Shown here in pieces: positions 23,432 through 34,833 of a DNA stretch of 64,000 nucleotides (its first letter is position 1; each line of letters begins with the position of its first letter). Origin of the DNA: Sequoia sempervirens (lineage: Eukaryota; Streptophyta; Pinopsida; Cupressales; Cupressaceae); assembly GCA_007258455.2 (NCBI GenBank), contig VDFB02018507.1, forward strand, positions 1 to 64,000, in the 5' to 3' direction. The notes beneath the pieces are model-generated. The model saw only the letters and a program-made list of their open reading frames with translations. It made no database searches and was not told the origin of the DNA. Both the position numbers and the translations under genes were made by a program.

Positions 23432-24586
23432 TTTGAGTACAATCCATCTTAGAGTACTAAAGGAAACCATAAAAACCAAATGTTTTCCCTAGTATTCCAC
23501 TAGATCTTTAGTAGGAGCATATCAGGTGACTAGGTGCATAAATCCTAGGATGGACCCTTTGATTTATCCATGATTTCTTGTAGTACATGGCCGTTATCCA
23601 AATAATGACCAAATTCCATTATATTTTGCATATCAATTAATGTTGAGGTCCATTTAGTCCTCAACGTTAACTATTTGGATTTACCACCTTATTTGGGGTA
23701 GGGGTGTGGTAGGGTCTATGATAGGGATTCTTATCGTCATGCAAATCAATAGCCCCCAAATGATATGGCCTTGGTTGGGTAGAGGATTCCTTTTATCACT
23801 CCATCCATTAGCCCTATTGGATATCAGGTTGTCATTGCTTCCCAATGGGAAGCAATTGATAGTATTGTTGATATTGTAGTCCAAGCTTAGAAGATATCTA
23901 CAGATTGCATGGGACGATACTTGATGAGACATCCACATAGGTCTCTTTTTGATTATGATGTATATGTCGTGACAAGCATCCAATCTTTAGATGATATAAA
24001 ACACATTGCTCATGATACCTAGATTCTGATGGATACATGTTATAGATTGTTTGACAACCTAATGAGAGCTTATGGTGTGATCTCATCATAGTTAGGGATC
24101 CTCTTAGAAAATTTTGGTTCATTTTTGGGTTATTGTTGTGGAGATTTGTAGACTCCAATAGCCCAGTCTTGGTATTTTAATATATATCCTACATTTAGAT
24201 CATCGCGTGGGGCACATGAGCCACATATTGACCATTCTACCACTTTGACACATGCACATCCACCTATTGATTATTATGTTGCTAAAAGTTCCTAATCATT
24301 TACTTCTATAGGTTCTGAGTCATCTGCTACTACATGCACCTATTCATCTAATACTAGAGGTGCCCAGTCATCTCAAGCTGCTACAGGTGTTCAAACATCT
24401 ATTGATACACTCGAGCAAGCTGTGAGAGGAGGTTTTATGGAGAATCTCTCTTTAGGGTTTATGTCATCTCTCTTGCATAGTCCGCTACGCACATCATTGG
24501 TATAGCTAGTCCAGGGTAGGACTACAAAGGATATGGTGGATTATATGATTGTAGAAGGCAATATTCAAGATGCAAATGCAATTCAA
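23432..24586 (+). pseudogene. Unknown gene, right half of main exon
   Basis: With the LTR element and one target duplication left out, the frame of 16781-17007 continues directly (GDV-P-L). It reads VHGRYPNNDQIPLYFAYQLM near 23590-23650 and, after a likely frameshift near 23770, SPIGYQVVIASQWEAIDSIV and MRHPHRSLFDYDVYVVTSIQ. A Ser/Thr/Ala-rich tail (24230-24420) ends with TTKDMVDYMIVEGNIQDANA. Stops are mostly TAG/TGA where Gln or Arg would fit. A splice donor (CAA-GTATAT) follows at 24587. Function unknown. Confidence 0.55.
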
Positions 24587-24734
24587 GTATATATACATAT
24601 ATATTTTTATGTTTTTTAAGTTCTATATAAATACATGTAGTATGTAACTTCATTGGAAATGTAAACACATTTCTATAAATTATATAACTCAAAAATAATT
24701 TTATTTTTATATGTATTCATGCATATGTGTCTAG

Positions 24735-25026
24735 GTGGAGGTAGAATATGTTACTCCTAGTTTGAGGGAAGAGCGTGTACACACAAATTCTTTGCCTGAC
24801 CATGTCAGTGGACAAGTGAACTTTAATTTTTATCTAAGTTAACATACATATATGTACATGTTCACTTGTTCATGTGTGTGTATATATATTTATTATATTT
24901 TTTAATAATTACACTTTTGTATATGTATATATGTAGGGCTCAACACATTTATCGGAGTAGGATTCACACTCGAGTGCTCACTTGACTAGGAGCTGACATG
25001 ATGACTTGGAGACCAGATAAGGCACT
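24735..25026 (+). pseudogene. Unknown gene, two short downstream exons
   Basis: Exon 24735-24815 follows CTAG and reads VEVEYVTPSLREERVHTNSL, then PDHVSGQ, exactly 27 codons in phase 0 between acceptor AG and donor GT. Exon 24937-25026 follows ATGTAG and reads GSTHLSE, stop, DSHSSAHLTRS, stop, HDDLETR, also in phase 0, with stops where Gln/Arg codons would need only C to T. The consistent phase across three exons supports a genuine former gene. The splice sites are predicted by eye. Confidence 0.45.
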
Positions 25027-25244
25027 AGTTTATACATGTATTTATTATTTTATGTATATATTCTCTAGAACATGGACATGTTATGTTTGATATCTAGATC
25101 ATATATGTGCACGTGGATATTTTATGTTTATGAACTTATATTTCTTATCTACTCTAGACATGTTTATATTGATTCCATACATTTGAGTTTATGTTTATGT
25201 TTTTAGATCTATTGATGTATGAACACATATGTACATTTATGTTT

Positions 25245-25247
<3 letters not shown>

Positions 25248-25327
<80 letters not shown>
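25248..25327. repeat. (AT)40 microsatellite
   Basis: Uninterrupted TA dinucleotides over about 80 bp. Any frame through it encodes alternating Ile-Tyr and is not a gene. Confidence 0.98.
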
Positions 25328-25329
<2 letters not shown>

Positions 25330-25527
25330 TAGATGGCATTTGTGTTTATGAATTATGTTTTAGATACTTGTATATATGTACATGTTTATATATGTAAATT
25401 TTAGATATCATGTATCCCTTAGGGACATAATTTATATGTTTACATGTTTAATTTTATAAAATTATGTTTTGAAATGAACAATAACTATATATATATGTAC
25501 ATGATGACATGCAATATAAAATTTAGT

Positions 25528-25550
25528 TATATATATATATATATATATAT
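25528..25550. repeat. Short (AT) microsatellite
   Basis: About 11 TA dinucleotides, in the same AT-rich stretch as the longer array. Confidence 0.95.
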
Positions 25551-28500
25551 GATTTGGTTTACATGCATATACATTGTGTGTATATTTTAATTCAATTTGT
25601 AAGTTCCTTGTGGTCAATCAAATCAATTCCAAATATGTTACTATTTAATGTCGAGTAATTTAGAACCAATTTGGATTTAGATATAAGAATTTTTTCATAA
25701 TAATATGTCGATAAAAGACCTGACATACATAAAAAAATATACCAAAGTGATATATCTTAGTTTGAGTTCTCTGTGAATGTGATATTATCCTATCTTGATC
25801 CCATCACCACTCATCCCCATATATAAATAATTGATAAATTCTTTGTATTTTTCATTTTTTCACCTTGAGTTAGATCCACACCTTGTAAAATTGATATAAA
25901 TCATTTATGTAGTTGTAAATATAAAACTCACAATTTTAATTTAAAATTTTATACAGTTTAAACATTGATGATCTTTTCATTAGTCATTGTGAGTTCCCCT
26001 ATCCATATTATGTTGATTTTCATGTTGTATGTTGTCATATAAATTAGGACATTCATTACATTCCATTTAAAATTATGCTTAGATGTCACATGCCCTAATC
26101 GAAATTGACATATCATAATTTAGTAGAATCATTAATCATTCTATAAATGCATTATAAGAGAATACATCATCACAAGTGTAAGGCCCCACTAATGTCTAGT
26201 CAACTTGGTGTTAGACACACAATTCAGAGGAAGTGTTCCTAGCTGAACAATCCACTAAACCCTTGCTAAGGCTTCATTTAATTATCAACTAGGGCTTCGT
26301 AAGATTTTGATGATGTTGGCATTGTATGTGCATTCACAGAATCTACATAGCCTATATCATCAAGTATAGGTGGTTTACACATGTGCAAGAAAATAGTAAA
26401 TATTGTAAAATGGAAATAAAGCATAAACTAAAAAATAGGGGAAATAACTTAATCTGCTACTGATGTTGGGGGTACTTTCAGCTTAGCACTGTAACTAATA
26501 ACTGCTAACTTGAACTTTGCAACTTCATTAACACTAATAACTCTTACTCCTAACTACTTGACTTACTTTCGCGGATTACTCAAAGACTTAATACAAAAGG
26601 TGAATCATAAATATAAGATATCATTCACACACATGTAATGAAGAATCTACTAAAATGAACATTTATTCTAATAATAGAAATTAAAGGTGGGTAAACAATA
26701 CCTTGAGTGGCCCTTGCTCAAGATTTTTTTCCCATAGGATAAAACAAATATGTGCTACTTGAATCAACTAAACATAATGGTAAAATGGAACATCTTCATT
26801 TTATAAAACTAAACTCTCACAACATGACAAGAATATTCATAGATCTTCCATTCATGAATGCATATCTATTACAACTGATAATAGAAAACTAACAATGCAA
26901 GATTGTTTGTTGGAAAATAATACAAGAAATATTAAAAACACATCTATCTCTAACTAGATATGCTCCTCAACCACTGATCCAACTATATAGGTTCGGGAGG
27001 AGGTTTATTTGCATAAGGACTAAAAAACTAAAATTAAATGAAAGTGTCCACTCTCCTTCAAAATCGAGAGAGACAAAGTCTTTGCAATAAAAACTATAAC
27101 TAAAAAAAATCAAAGAAGACAACTAGGTTTACAAATTGTGTGAGGGGGAAAATCATAGAGTCTAAACAAGAGAAAATAAATTGAAATAGAATCCAATCTA
27201 TAATCAAGAGCACTAATCTATATCTATTCCTACACTCATGAAATGACTTTCTAAGCTATTGAAAACACAATTGAAATCCTACGATTATCACAATGAAATT
27301 CAAAGTAAGAGAGAATTTACCATCCCATGTCAAAGTGTGGTCACATGATGTCATATTTTTTATATCACTAAGAAACCTCCATTGTTGTGTGCAAGAAGAT
27401 TTGATGCATGTGTTGGTTGATCGAAGATATGTTGAAGCTCTATCAATGGTGATTAGGAATATTGGCAGTACTTCATTGTGCAAAATGAGTTGATTCTTCG
27501 ATCCTTTTTTGTGAGGAAAGATGTTTGTTATATAGAATTTGTGATTTGAAATGGATGATCAAGATCACATAGTAGAATATCTTGATTGACGGTCGAAAGA
27601 TGTTGAGAGGAAATATACATGAATAATATGTGCAAAATAGATTACACAATTAGTATGATTAAAGAAATCTTCTTGAGAAATTTGTGAGATTGATGAAATA
27701 GGTGGAGTAGTTCATGAAATTGACGAAATCAATTTGAGCCTTCAATGGGATTAAGGAAATTATGTAGAGTGATTTGTGAGATTGAAGAAAGTTGGTGAGG
27801 AAATCATGTTGAGAGAAATTTTCTCAATTATGAAAGTTGGTGAGGATAATTCAATTAATTGATTTAATTTGTTAGTCCTTTTTGGAGTTGAACATGCAAA
27901 TCAAGTTTGAATTTTGAAAACAAAGTTGCATTAGTTTGATTTGATTTTTGATGATGTTTTGAATAGTTTATTCAAATTTGGAGGGAAAATGAGTTAATTA
28001 AATTATTATGATTTTATAATTTAATCAACCTTGGGGAATAAAGTGATTTAGCGACGTAAATAATTGGTTTTATTTAACTAATCAAGAGGAATAACATTAG
28101 ATAATTAGTACTTTATTAAATAAATGAAATTTATTTAATTGGTCGAGATGATAAAAAACGTGAATAAATTAAATACTGTTGTATTATTCAATTAATAGAG
28201 GAATTTTAGGGTTTTAGATGCAATTGATCTAAAATGCAATGATATATGCTAGTTCACAGGCTAGGACAATTTTAGGTGTCTAAACAACTCTGCTTTAATG
28301 ACATGGAAAAGACGTTCTCTACACAAATAGTCAAGGCAATTTCCTTGTTCATCACAAACTCCTTCATCCTTCCATCATCTTATTGAATTATTTGATGACT
28401 CCCAATCAATCACTCCAATCATCGCCTTCATCATTTTCTGAAACTGTCACATGCCTAGTTGTTTTGGAATCTCCCAGGTACTTATTGTCTTGGACTACTT

Positions 28501-28795
28501 TGGCTATGAGTTGAGTTCTCCAATTGTTGCAGGTTGCTATTCTGGCTGCAAGGAATTATTTCTCATCCAAAGCATACATACTATTAACAATAATGAATTA
28601 AACATAGGTTTAAATTGAAATTCATACACATTCATCATGCAAATATCAACATATCATAATCATATTCCCACTCATCAAATTCTAGCTTGTATGGCATAAA
28701 AGATATAAAAAGGTATATAAGTTTAGGAATGTATATGAAATAATCGACTTAAAGTGTTTAAAAGATACAAAATAAACAAGAGAAAACTAGCTATT
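25551..28795. other. No gene recognised, possibly LTR sequence
   Basis: AT-rich DNA with no supported coding region. A minus-strand tract TTGGGGGGAATA (28811-28819) at the right edge looks like a polypurine tract, so part of this stretch could be the 3' LTR of the minus-strand element represented at 46740-48185. No matching second LTR is present to test this. Confidence 0.25.
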
Positions 28796-30097
28796 GATCA
28801 AGCTCATTATTCCCCCCAATTGAAGCAATTTCTTGTGCTCAAGCAACATTTGGGTCATAGAGGTTGTATTGCAAAGTGATCTCCTTGAAGTCTGAAACAA
28901 CATCAACTCCATTAACCTTTCTCAAATAGTAGCTCTTTCTATATGAAATTGTTGTTAGCCTTAGGTTCTTTGCTACTTGTACTTCATCTCAATCCCTCCC
29001 TATCCAATGTGGCATTGGGTAGAGAAGGAGAGATGGATGAATTTTCAATGAAAACCATATTAGTCCATTGTCCCTAGAAATGTCTATATACTTGTGGGAC
29101 CTTCTGATAATGGCTATAAAATTGTATAGGGAGTGAGGTTCCTTCTTTTTCAATTCAGGGGTTAATTCCTCCCATCTCCTCTTTACAAACTGGTAGGTGT
29201 GATCAATAGGCCATGTAACTATTTTCTTCATCTTGGTGTAGTCACATTCCTTGAAATGCATTATTTTCCTTCCTACACCTTTGAAAGTTAGGAGCTCTGA
29301 CCACTCATCAATAGCTGCATTGGGATTTGTGGATTGTTTTCTTAGCTATAGAGAAACAAATTTCTCCTTTTTAGTATATTCTTGAAATAAATCACCCCTT
29401 TTATGTTCATTCTTGATATAAGAGGTCAATGCTTCAATCTATAAGTCCCCTAAAAACATTAGAGGATTCCATTTTATTTGATATGAGAGCATAAAATTAT
29501 TCAAGTAAAACTCACATAAATGATCTTCCATATCCGGTGTAGAGTTAGAGAAAGTTTCTAAAAACAAAAATATTGTATTCATTGACATTGGTAAATCACT
29601 AATTAGCTGGCTAAACTTAAAACACATGTATATTTCTTGAAGAAATAGTGTTTAAAATCTTGTAGGAGGTTCGTACTTTAGAATTTGTGTAGCCTTGTTT
29701 TCTATTTCTTCAATCTTCACTTTCAACCTTTTTATTTCGACATCCTTGTGCTCGAGTGTCTTGGTGTTGGTTGACATCAAATTAACTTTTTATTTTTCAC
29801 ATTCCTTCTTTTTTTCAAAGAACTCTTGGGTTCTTCTCCATAATTATGCACCTAAGGTCAATACAGATGGTCTAGAGGGAACTAAAAGTGAAGGAGTTGG
29901 AGCCTTGGGTACTAGTTCTTTGTTTTCTACTGCTATGATAGCAAGATATGCCAATTTATCCAACCTAGACACACACTCATATTTACAATTTTTTTCCTCC
30001 AATTTCTCAATTATTTTGTCCCTCTCACTTTCTCTCTACAAGTGTGTTTTCAATAAACCTTCTAATTTATTAATTATTTCCATAGCCTCTTGTAATT
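28796..30097 (-). pseudogene. Unknown minus-strand ORF, C-terminal part
   Basis: Reading downward from 30097 the frame gives QEAMEIINKLEGLLKTHL, a coiled-coil-like IIEKLEEKNCKYECVSRLDK, a Lys/Glu-rich helix (DVEIKRLKVKIEEIENKATQ), then MHFKECDYTKMKKIVTWPID, QFVKRRWEELTPELKKKEPH and finally LRKVNGVDVVSDFKEITLQY. It probably ends just above the purine tract at 28811. The frame is cut at 30097 by a 14.9-kb gypsy element and resumes, in frame, at 45037. I do not recognise a domain. It could be a host gene or the extra post-integrase ORF of the element at 46740-48185, which lies upstream on the same strand. Confidence 0.5.
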
Positions 30098-30958
30098 TGT
30101 TGACGGTGAAAATGGCACAACAACAGTTAAACAAAATACTGCTATTCTATTTCTCTTGAAAGAGAAAGATAACACATGGATATCTTAGCTCCCAAGGTCT
30201 TTATAGTTGGTTCTCAATTGTGCTGATGTCCCTCAGTGGTCAATGTAGCAGTAATGTTCAAGGGGCCTGCTGGTGTGAGCTTCTAGATTGTTCTAAGATC
30301 AAGCATGAATTTAAACCTAATCTAACTAGGGGGTTTTAAAGAAATATAAAAAGATGGGTCAGAGCTTTGGGACAAAAACAATGATAATTCACCTATCTTA
30401 ACCAGACTTGTTATCCTTCAATGAATTGTAAACTAAAACTGAAGAACAAAATTAACTTGTGATTAACACACAGTTGCATTCATTCACAAGGTTGATTTCT
30501 ACAACAGAATACTAGTTACCATTTTAAATAAAACACCAAAATAACATTGCACTCCTTGAAGGCTTCACAAATCAAATGATTAACTTAAGACAAACACCAT
30601 TCTGAAACACAATCTGAAGTAGATTAAGATCTGGTTGCTTCTACTGTTAATGAAACAGATAAGCAACACTTACAAAGCTGGCACAATCACTAGTGTACAT
30701 AAAATCTATGACTCCAAATTGTTTCCATTTATATTAAGAAAACTTGAAAGATACATTATAGGCTTCTACTGAATCTAATTCCTAACCACGAAGACAAAAG
30801 AAGCTCCTATTACAAAGAATCGGGATGCAATTTTGTCTCCTCTATCTTTCCTCTATTTTTCTAAAACTTCTTCTAACTCTCTTCTAACCTTAGAAGTTCT
30901 AACTATGTTTTTTTTTTCTCTAACTTTTCTAACTCTTCCCAAGAGGCAAGAATGCCAT

Positions 30959-30968
30959 ACATATATAG
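30959..30968 (-). promoter_or_regulatory. Possible LTR TATA box
   Basis: CTATATATGT on the minus strand, downstream of the AGAC array for minus-strand transcription. The right LTR copy is altered to CTGTATATGT. A competing plus-strand candidate (CATATAAAATAT near 33418) exists. Confidence 0.3.
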
Positions 30969-31599
30969 AGTGTACCAAAAAGAATGTGTTGTCAAACTGC
31001 ATTAGGGTTTACAAAATATCTGCTTCCAGGAGAGTCGGCTCTCAGATCTTTCTGAAGAGAGTCAAAGTTGCATTCAATATGAATCCCTATTGTCCATGCT
31101 GATGAGAGACTGTTCTGGGAATCCTCTTAGATATTTTTCAGCTGTCGCATTTACTTTGGCCTTTCGTGTCCACCCTTGAACTCCATTGGGGCCGCCTTGA
31201 ATGCTCTAAAAGCATTTTTCCATTAATACTGATCTGCCTCTTGCTAGTGGTAACTACAATTGTCCCTACGAGTCATGGTTGCTTCTTTCCTTTGACCTCC
31301 TTCATGTTCGAGACCTTTCTGCACGTTGACCATCTTCTGGAAGCATCATTGGGCCTCTCTTTAGGTCTAAACATCATCACCTGAGCTGATCCATCGCCAT
31401 GATCTCAGAAAGAATCCATGTCGTTTGCATTCTATTGGTCTTCCCCTTTTTTGTTTTACCAAAACAGTCAATCAGTCAAACTGTTACTGGTCTGCCTCCT
31501 GAGCTCCTTCTGATTGCTTAGGCATACGCCACGTAGGATTATCAGGTGGTCAAAGGTGGTGCACATTGAATCGCATGTTAGTGAGACACTAATCGTGTC

Positions 31600-33290
31600 T
31601 CCTCGATGCGATATTGCCTCTTAATAGCTATCGGCAAGAAAGTCGCCAATCGGCATGACCTTTTGCCGATATCACCTTATTCTTCCTGGGCTTATTTCCC
31701 TTTGGTGAGACCCTACCGGGTCAGCGAGACTTCATGGCGATCTCCTCCTTTTCTCGCCGAGCTCATTCTTCTTCTCCGGGCTCGAGCTCCTTTTCCTTTT
31801 CGGCAAGACTTTTCAATCGGCACAAGGTCATGGTGAGCTCCCCTTGGTTATACCGATATCCCTTTTCTATTGGTGGGTCCATCGCTATCGGCAGGACTAG
31901 CATCAGTCGGAGAGACATCACAGTGAGCCACCCTGAGTTCATTTTGTATCGGCCAGACCCTATAGGGTCGGCAGGACCTCATGGGGATGCCTTCCTCCCT
32001 CCCTGAGCTCAAACTTGTTTCGGTAGAACCTTCCCCAGTCGATGGGATGTTTGGGCGAAGGCATCTCCCCTTTTGGCGGGATCTCATTTCATTTCAGGGA
32101 AACAAGCTTCGCTCACCGAGACCTTTCGCCGAGCGCATTCTACTACACTGCAGGGAGACAACACGTTGGCAAAGCTATCGCTAGTCTGCAAGACCAACAT
32201 CGGTTGGGGAAAGATCACAATGATTTCATTTCAGTCATCCTGAGCTAGGCTCGAGCCCATTTCATTTCGGTAAGACTCCGGTGCAGTCGCCTAGACCTCC
32301 CACTGACTTCCTCTTTTCTCCTTGCTTGCTCATTCTTATCAGCCAGACTAGCTCCTTGATGTTGCCCAGACTTTCCGTGGTCAGGGAGACCTTATATCGA
32401 TCTCCTCTTTTCTTGCCGGGCTCCCCCATTCTTATCGGCCAGACCAGCTCCCTTCGCCGAGACCTTTCACCGAAGCCACGTTGCTTTATGTCGACGATAC
32501 TAAGTCCCCTCGCCAAGACATCTTGGTGAGCCTTCCCTTTCTCCGGTGAGCACACCCTATCGGGGAGACTCCCTTCGGTCAGTGAGACTTTACACCGACC
32601 GAAACTTCCTTTCGCCGAGCCGAGAGCACTTTGGGGAGACCTTTTGTTGAATTCACTCCATGTCGCTGGGCTCACTTTGTTTTGGCAAGACTCCTCGTTG
32701 TCGGCCAGACGTTATGTCGAGCCCCCTTAGTCCTTCGGGGAGCTCCTTCTAAGCTCAAATTCTTTTGGTGAGACATTCCGGAGTCGCTCAGACACCACGC
32801 CAAATGCATCCAGTCTCCCCAAAGGAATATCTTATCGGTGAGACATAAAGATCTCACCGAGAGCTTATGGTGATGGAATCCCCTTCTGCCGAGGCCTTCA
32901 TTTCATGTCAGAGAGACAATCCCACATTGGGGAGATATTTCCTCGAGCCCTTCATGTCATATTGAAGACCGACCCTTCGGTAAGACTTTTTCATTTCGGC
33001 CAGACCTCATGCTAAAGGAAAAATTATCACTGGGCTTAGACCTTTGGTGGGACCTCCTTCTGTCGGGCAAAATTTCTCAGCGAAGCAAAACCCCCGATGC
33101 CAACCTTCTTTGTCGCCGAGACCTGACTCCTTTCGACGAGATGTTATGCCGAAAGTGGAATCCTCTGGTGAGCTTATCCCCAGTCGGCAAGACAAATAAA
33201 GACTCTCGATGACAGGGATGTCTAGGTGATTGATGGGTCTCCTTTGAATAGAACGGAATGCCAGTCAGCAAGACAACTGTAGAGTCTTGC
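31600..33290. repeat. Degenerate TCGGCNAGAC motif array in the left LTR
   Basis: Roughly 35 copies of a short motif with consensus CGGNNAGAC (for example TCGGCAAGAC, TCGGCCAGAC, GCCGAGACC, GGGGAGAC) lie on the same strand at about 45-bp average spacing. The stretch is much richer in G, C and CpG than its surroundings. The minus strand reads GTCTNNCCGA. The array is copied in the right LTR at 42963-44650. Confidence 0.8.
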
Positions 33291-33665
33291 AGACTTTTTC
33301 CTTAGAACAATTTTATGCCAAATTGGATTGGGAGATGCCTTCCAACTGAGCTCCTTGAGGAATACCATAACATGCATGATCCAATCCTACAAAACAAATG
33401 ACCCCATTAGTCCCCAGAGCATATAAAATATATTATAATATACCATTCTGTTGCTTATGATTATTTCATTGAACTCTTAAGAAGAAAACTAAATCAAGCC
33501 GAGATAGTACCAAAATTTGACAAAACAAGAAGACAAACCTAGGCAGAAAAACAAAAGAACCCCCAAGGGGAAAAGCAAGTAACCAAAAGCAATAAAAACA
33601 AATAAAAAAAATGGGGGACCCATTTTGTTCCAGAATGAAATGGGGTGGTTATGCAAGGCATAACA

Positions 33666-34833
33666 AATGGCGACTCGGCTGGGAAAATGGTTTAACCATT
33701 TTCATGAAACTGAAGGATTCAACTACCCATAACTCCTAGTTCATGAACATCACAACTCCAGTTGGGTCAGTTATAACAACCAAGGTTGAGCTAGAATCTC
33801 AAATGTAAATCATCATTGGCTACCCCTAAAATCCATGTGTCTGATTGATTGTGCATCACTCTTTTGTAAAGTTTTCTTCACCTTTCGAACAACAATGTGC
33901 AAGATTTGAGCTACATGAGTTGATTCCCTTTAACTATTGTGTAATGATATCCTAGGCATTGCTTCGCTGCCAGTCAGGCGTCCATAGCCCTGACGGAGAT
34001 ACCTCTAGTTTCCTCATAGCATTGCTCTACTGCCAGTCAGACGTCCATAGCCCCAGTAGAGACACTGGAATGACCCATTCATATTGAGTCTTCTTTTCTC
34101 TTTAAATAGTTCTCTTTTTTCTTTTTTTCTCATAGAGTTTTAGATATTTCATTGAATCAATTTTTCAATATGTTAGATGTTTGACATCTGATCTAGGTTG
34201 AAAACTACCATGGACCTCATAACAGCAATTGGGAGATCAGATTTTTCACTCAAATCTTACAACACTATCATCCTAGGACAAATATACCATTACAAGAGGA
34301 GATGATCTTGATGATTTGTGACAGATTCAGAGGGAGCTAATGAAGGTTATTTACTTTGTACCTTGTTTTCAATACTTTCCACAACTCTTATTGACAATAA
34401 GCATGAAACAACAAATTTAGGAGAAAATCTTCCAATCAGAAAACATGAAAATATCTAAACCACTTCTCTCCTATCAACCAAATTATGCATAAGATAACAG
34501 CCCACCATTTCAAGATGGAAAGAAACGGATAAACCCCAAAGAACAAAACAAAAACATAAACCAAAAGAACAAAGGAAACAAAAAGACAGAAAGAAAGGAC
34601 AAACAAACAAACAACAAATTATTTACAAACAAGAGAGAAAATTACTTACATAAAGAGCAGCATATTATTCACATAAAGAACAAAATTATTTACACATAGA
34701 AATTATTTACAAGAAGAAACTATTTACACATATGAATCACCCAACAAAAGTACCAACTTCACGACTCAAAATAGTGTTTAAGAAACTATCCATTGACAAG
34801 AAATGGAATAGGTTCTCTAGTTAAATTACTCAA
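33666..34833. other. 3' untranslated part of the large gypsy element
   Basis: It lies between integrase and the left LTR. A 63-bp unit with GCATTGCTTCGCTGCCAGTC is repeated (from about 33956 and 34019). A plus-strand primer-site-like sequence TGGCGACTCGGCTGGG sits at 33668-33683, next to the LTR. No ORF is supported. Confidence 0.6.

Larger units (their letters stand above)
30098..33665 (-). repeat. 3' LTR (left) of the large gypsy element
   Basis: On the minus strand it runs TGTTATGCC to CCGTCAACA. It contains a CpG-rich array of AGAC motifs at about 31600-33290, a TATA-like site at 30959-30968 (minus) and an AT-rich stretch at 33418-33445. Long open frames inside it have no protein similarity that I recognise. 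Confidence 0.93.

Noticed and set aside
25154..25397. Open frames of alternating Ile-Tyr on both strands
   Set aside because: They are translations of the (AT)n microsatellite.
29695..30159. 154-codon plus-strand frame
   Set aside because: It is antisense to the unknown minus-strand ORF and crosses the LTR boundary at 30098.
30833..33271. Several plus- and minus-strand open frames of 60-140 codons
   Set aside because: They lie in the non-coding LTR, change frame between motif copies, and show no protein features; the CpG-rich, stop-poor composition explains them. The same holds for 42270-44561.
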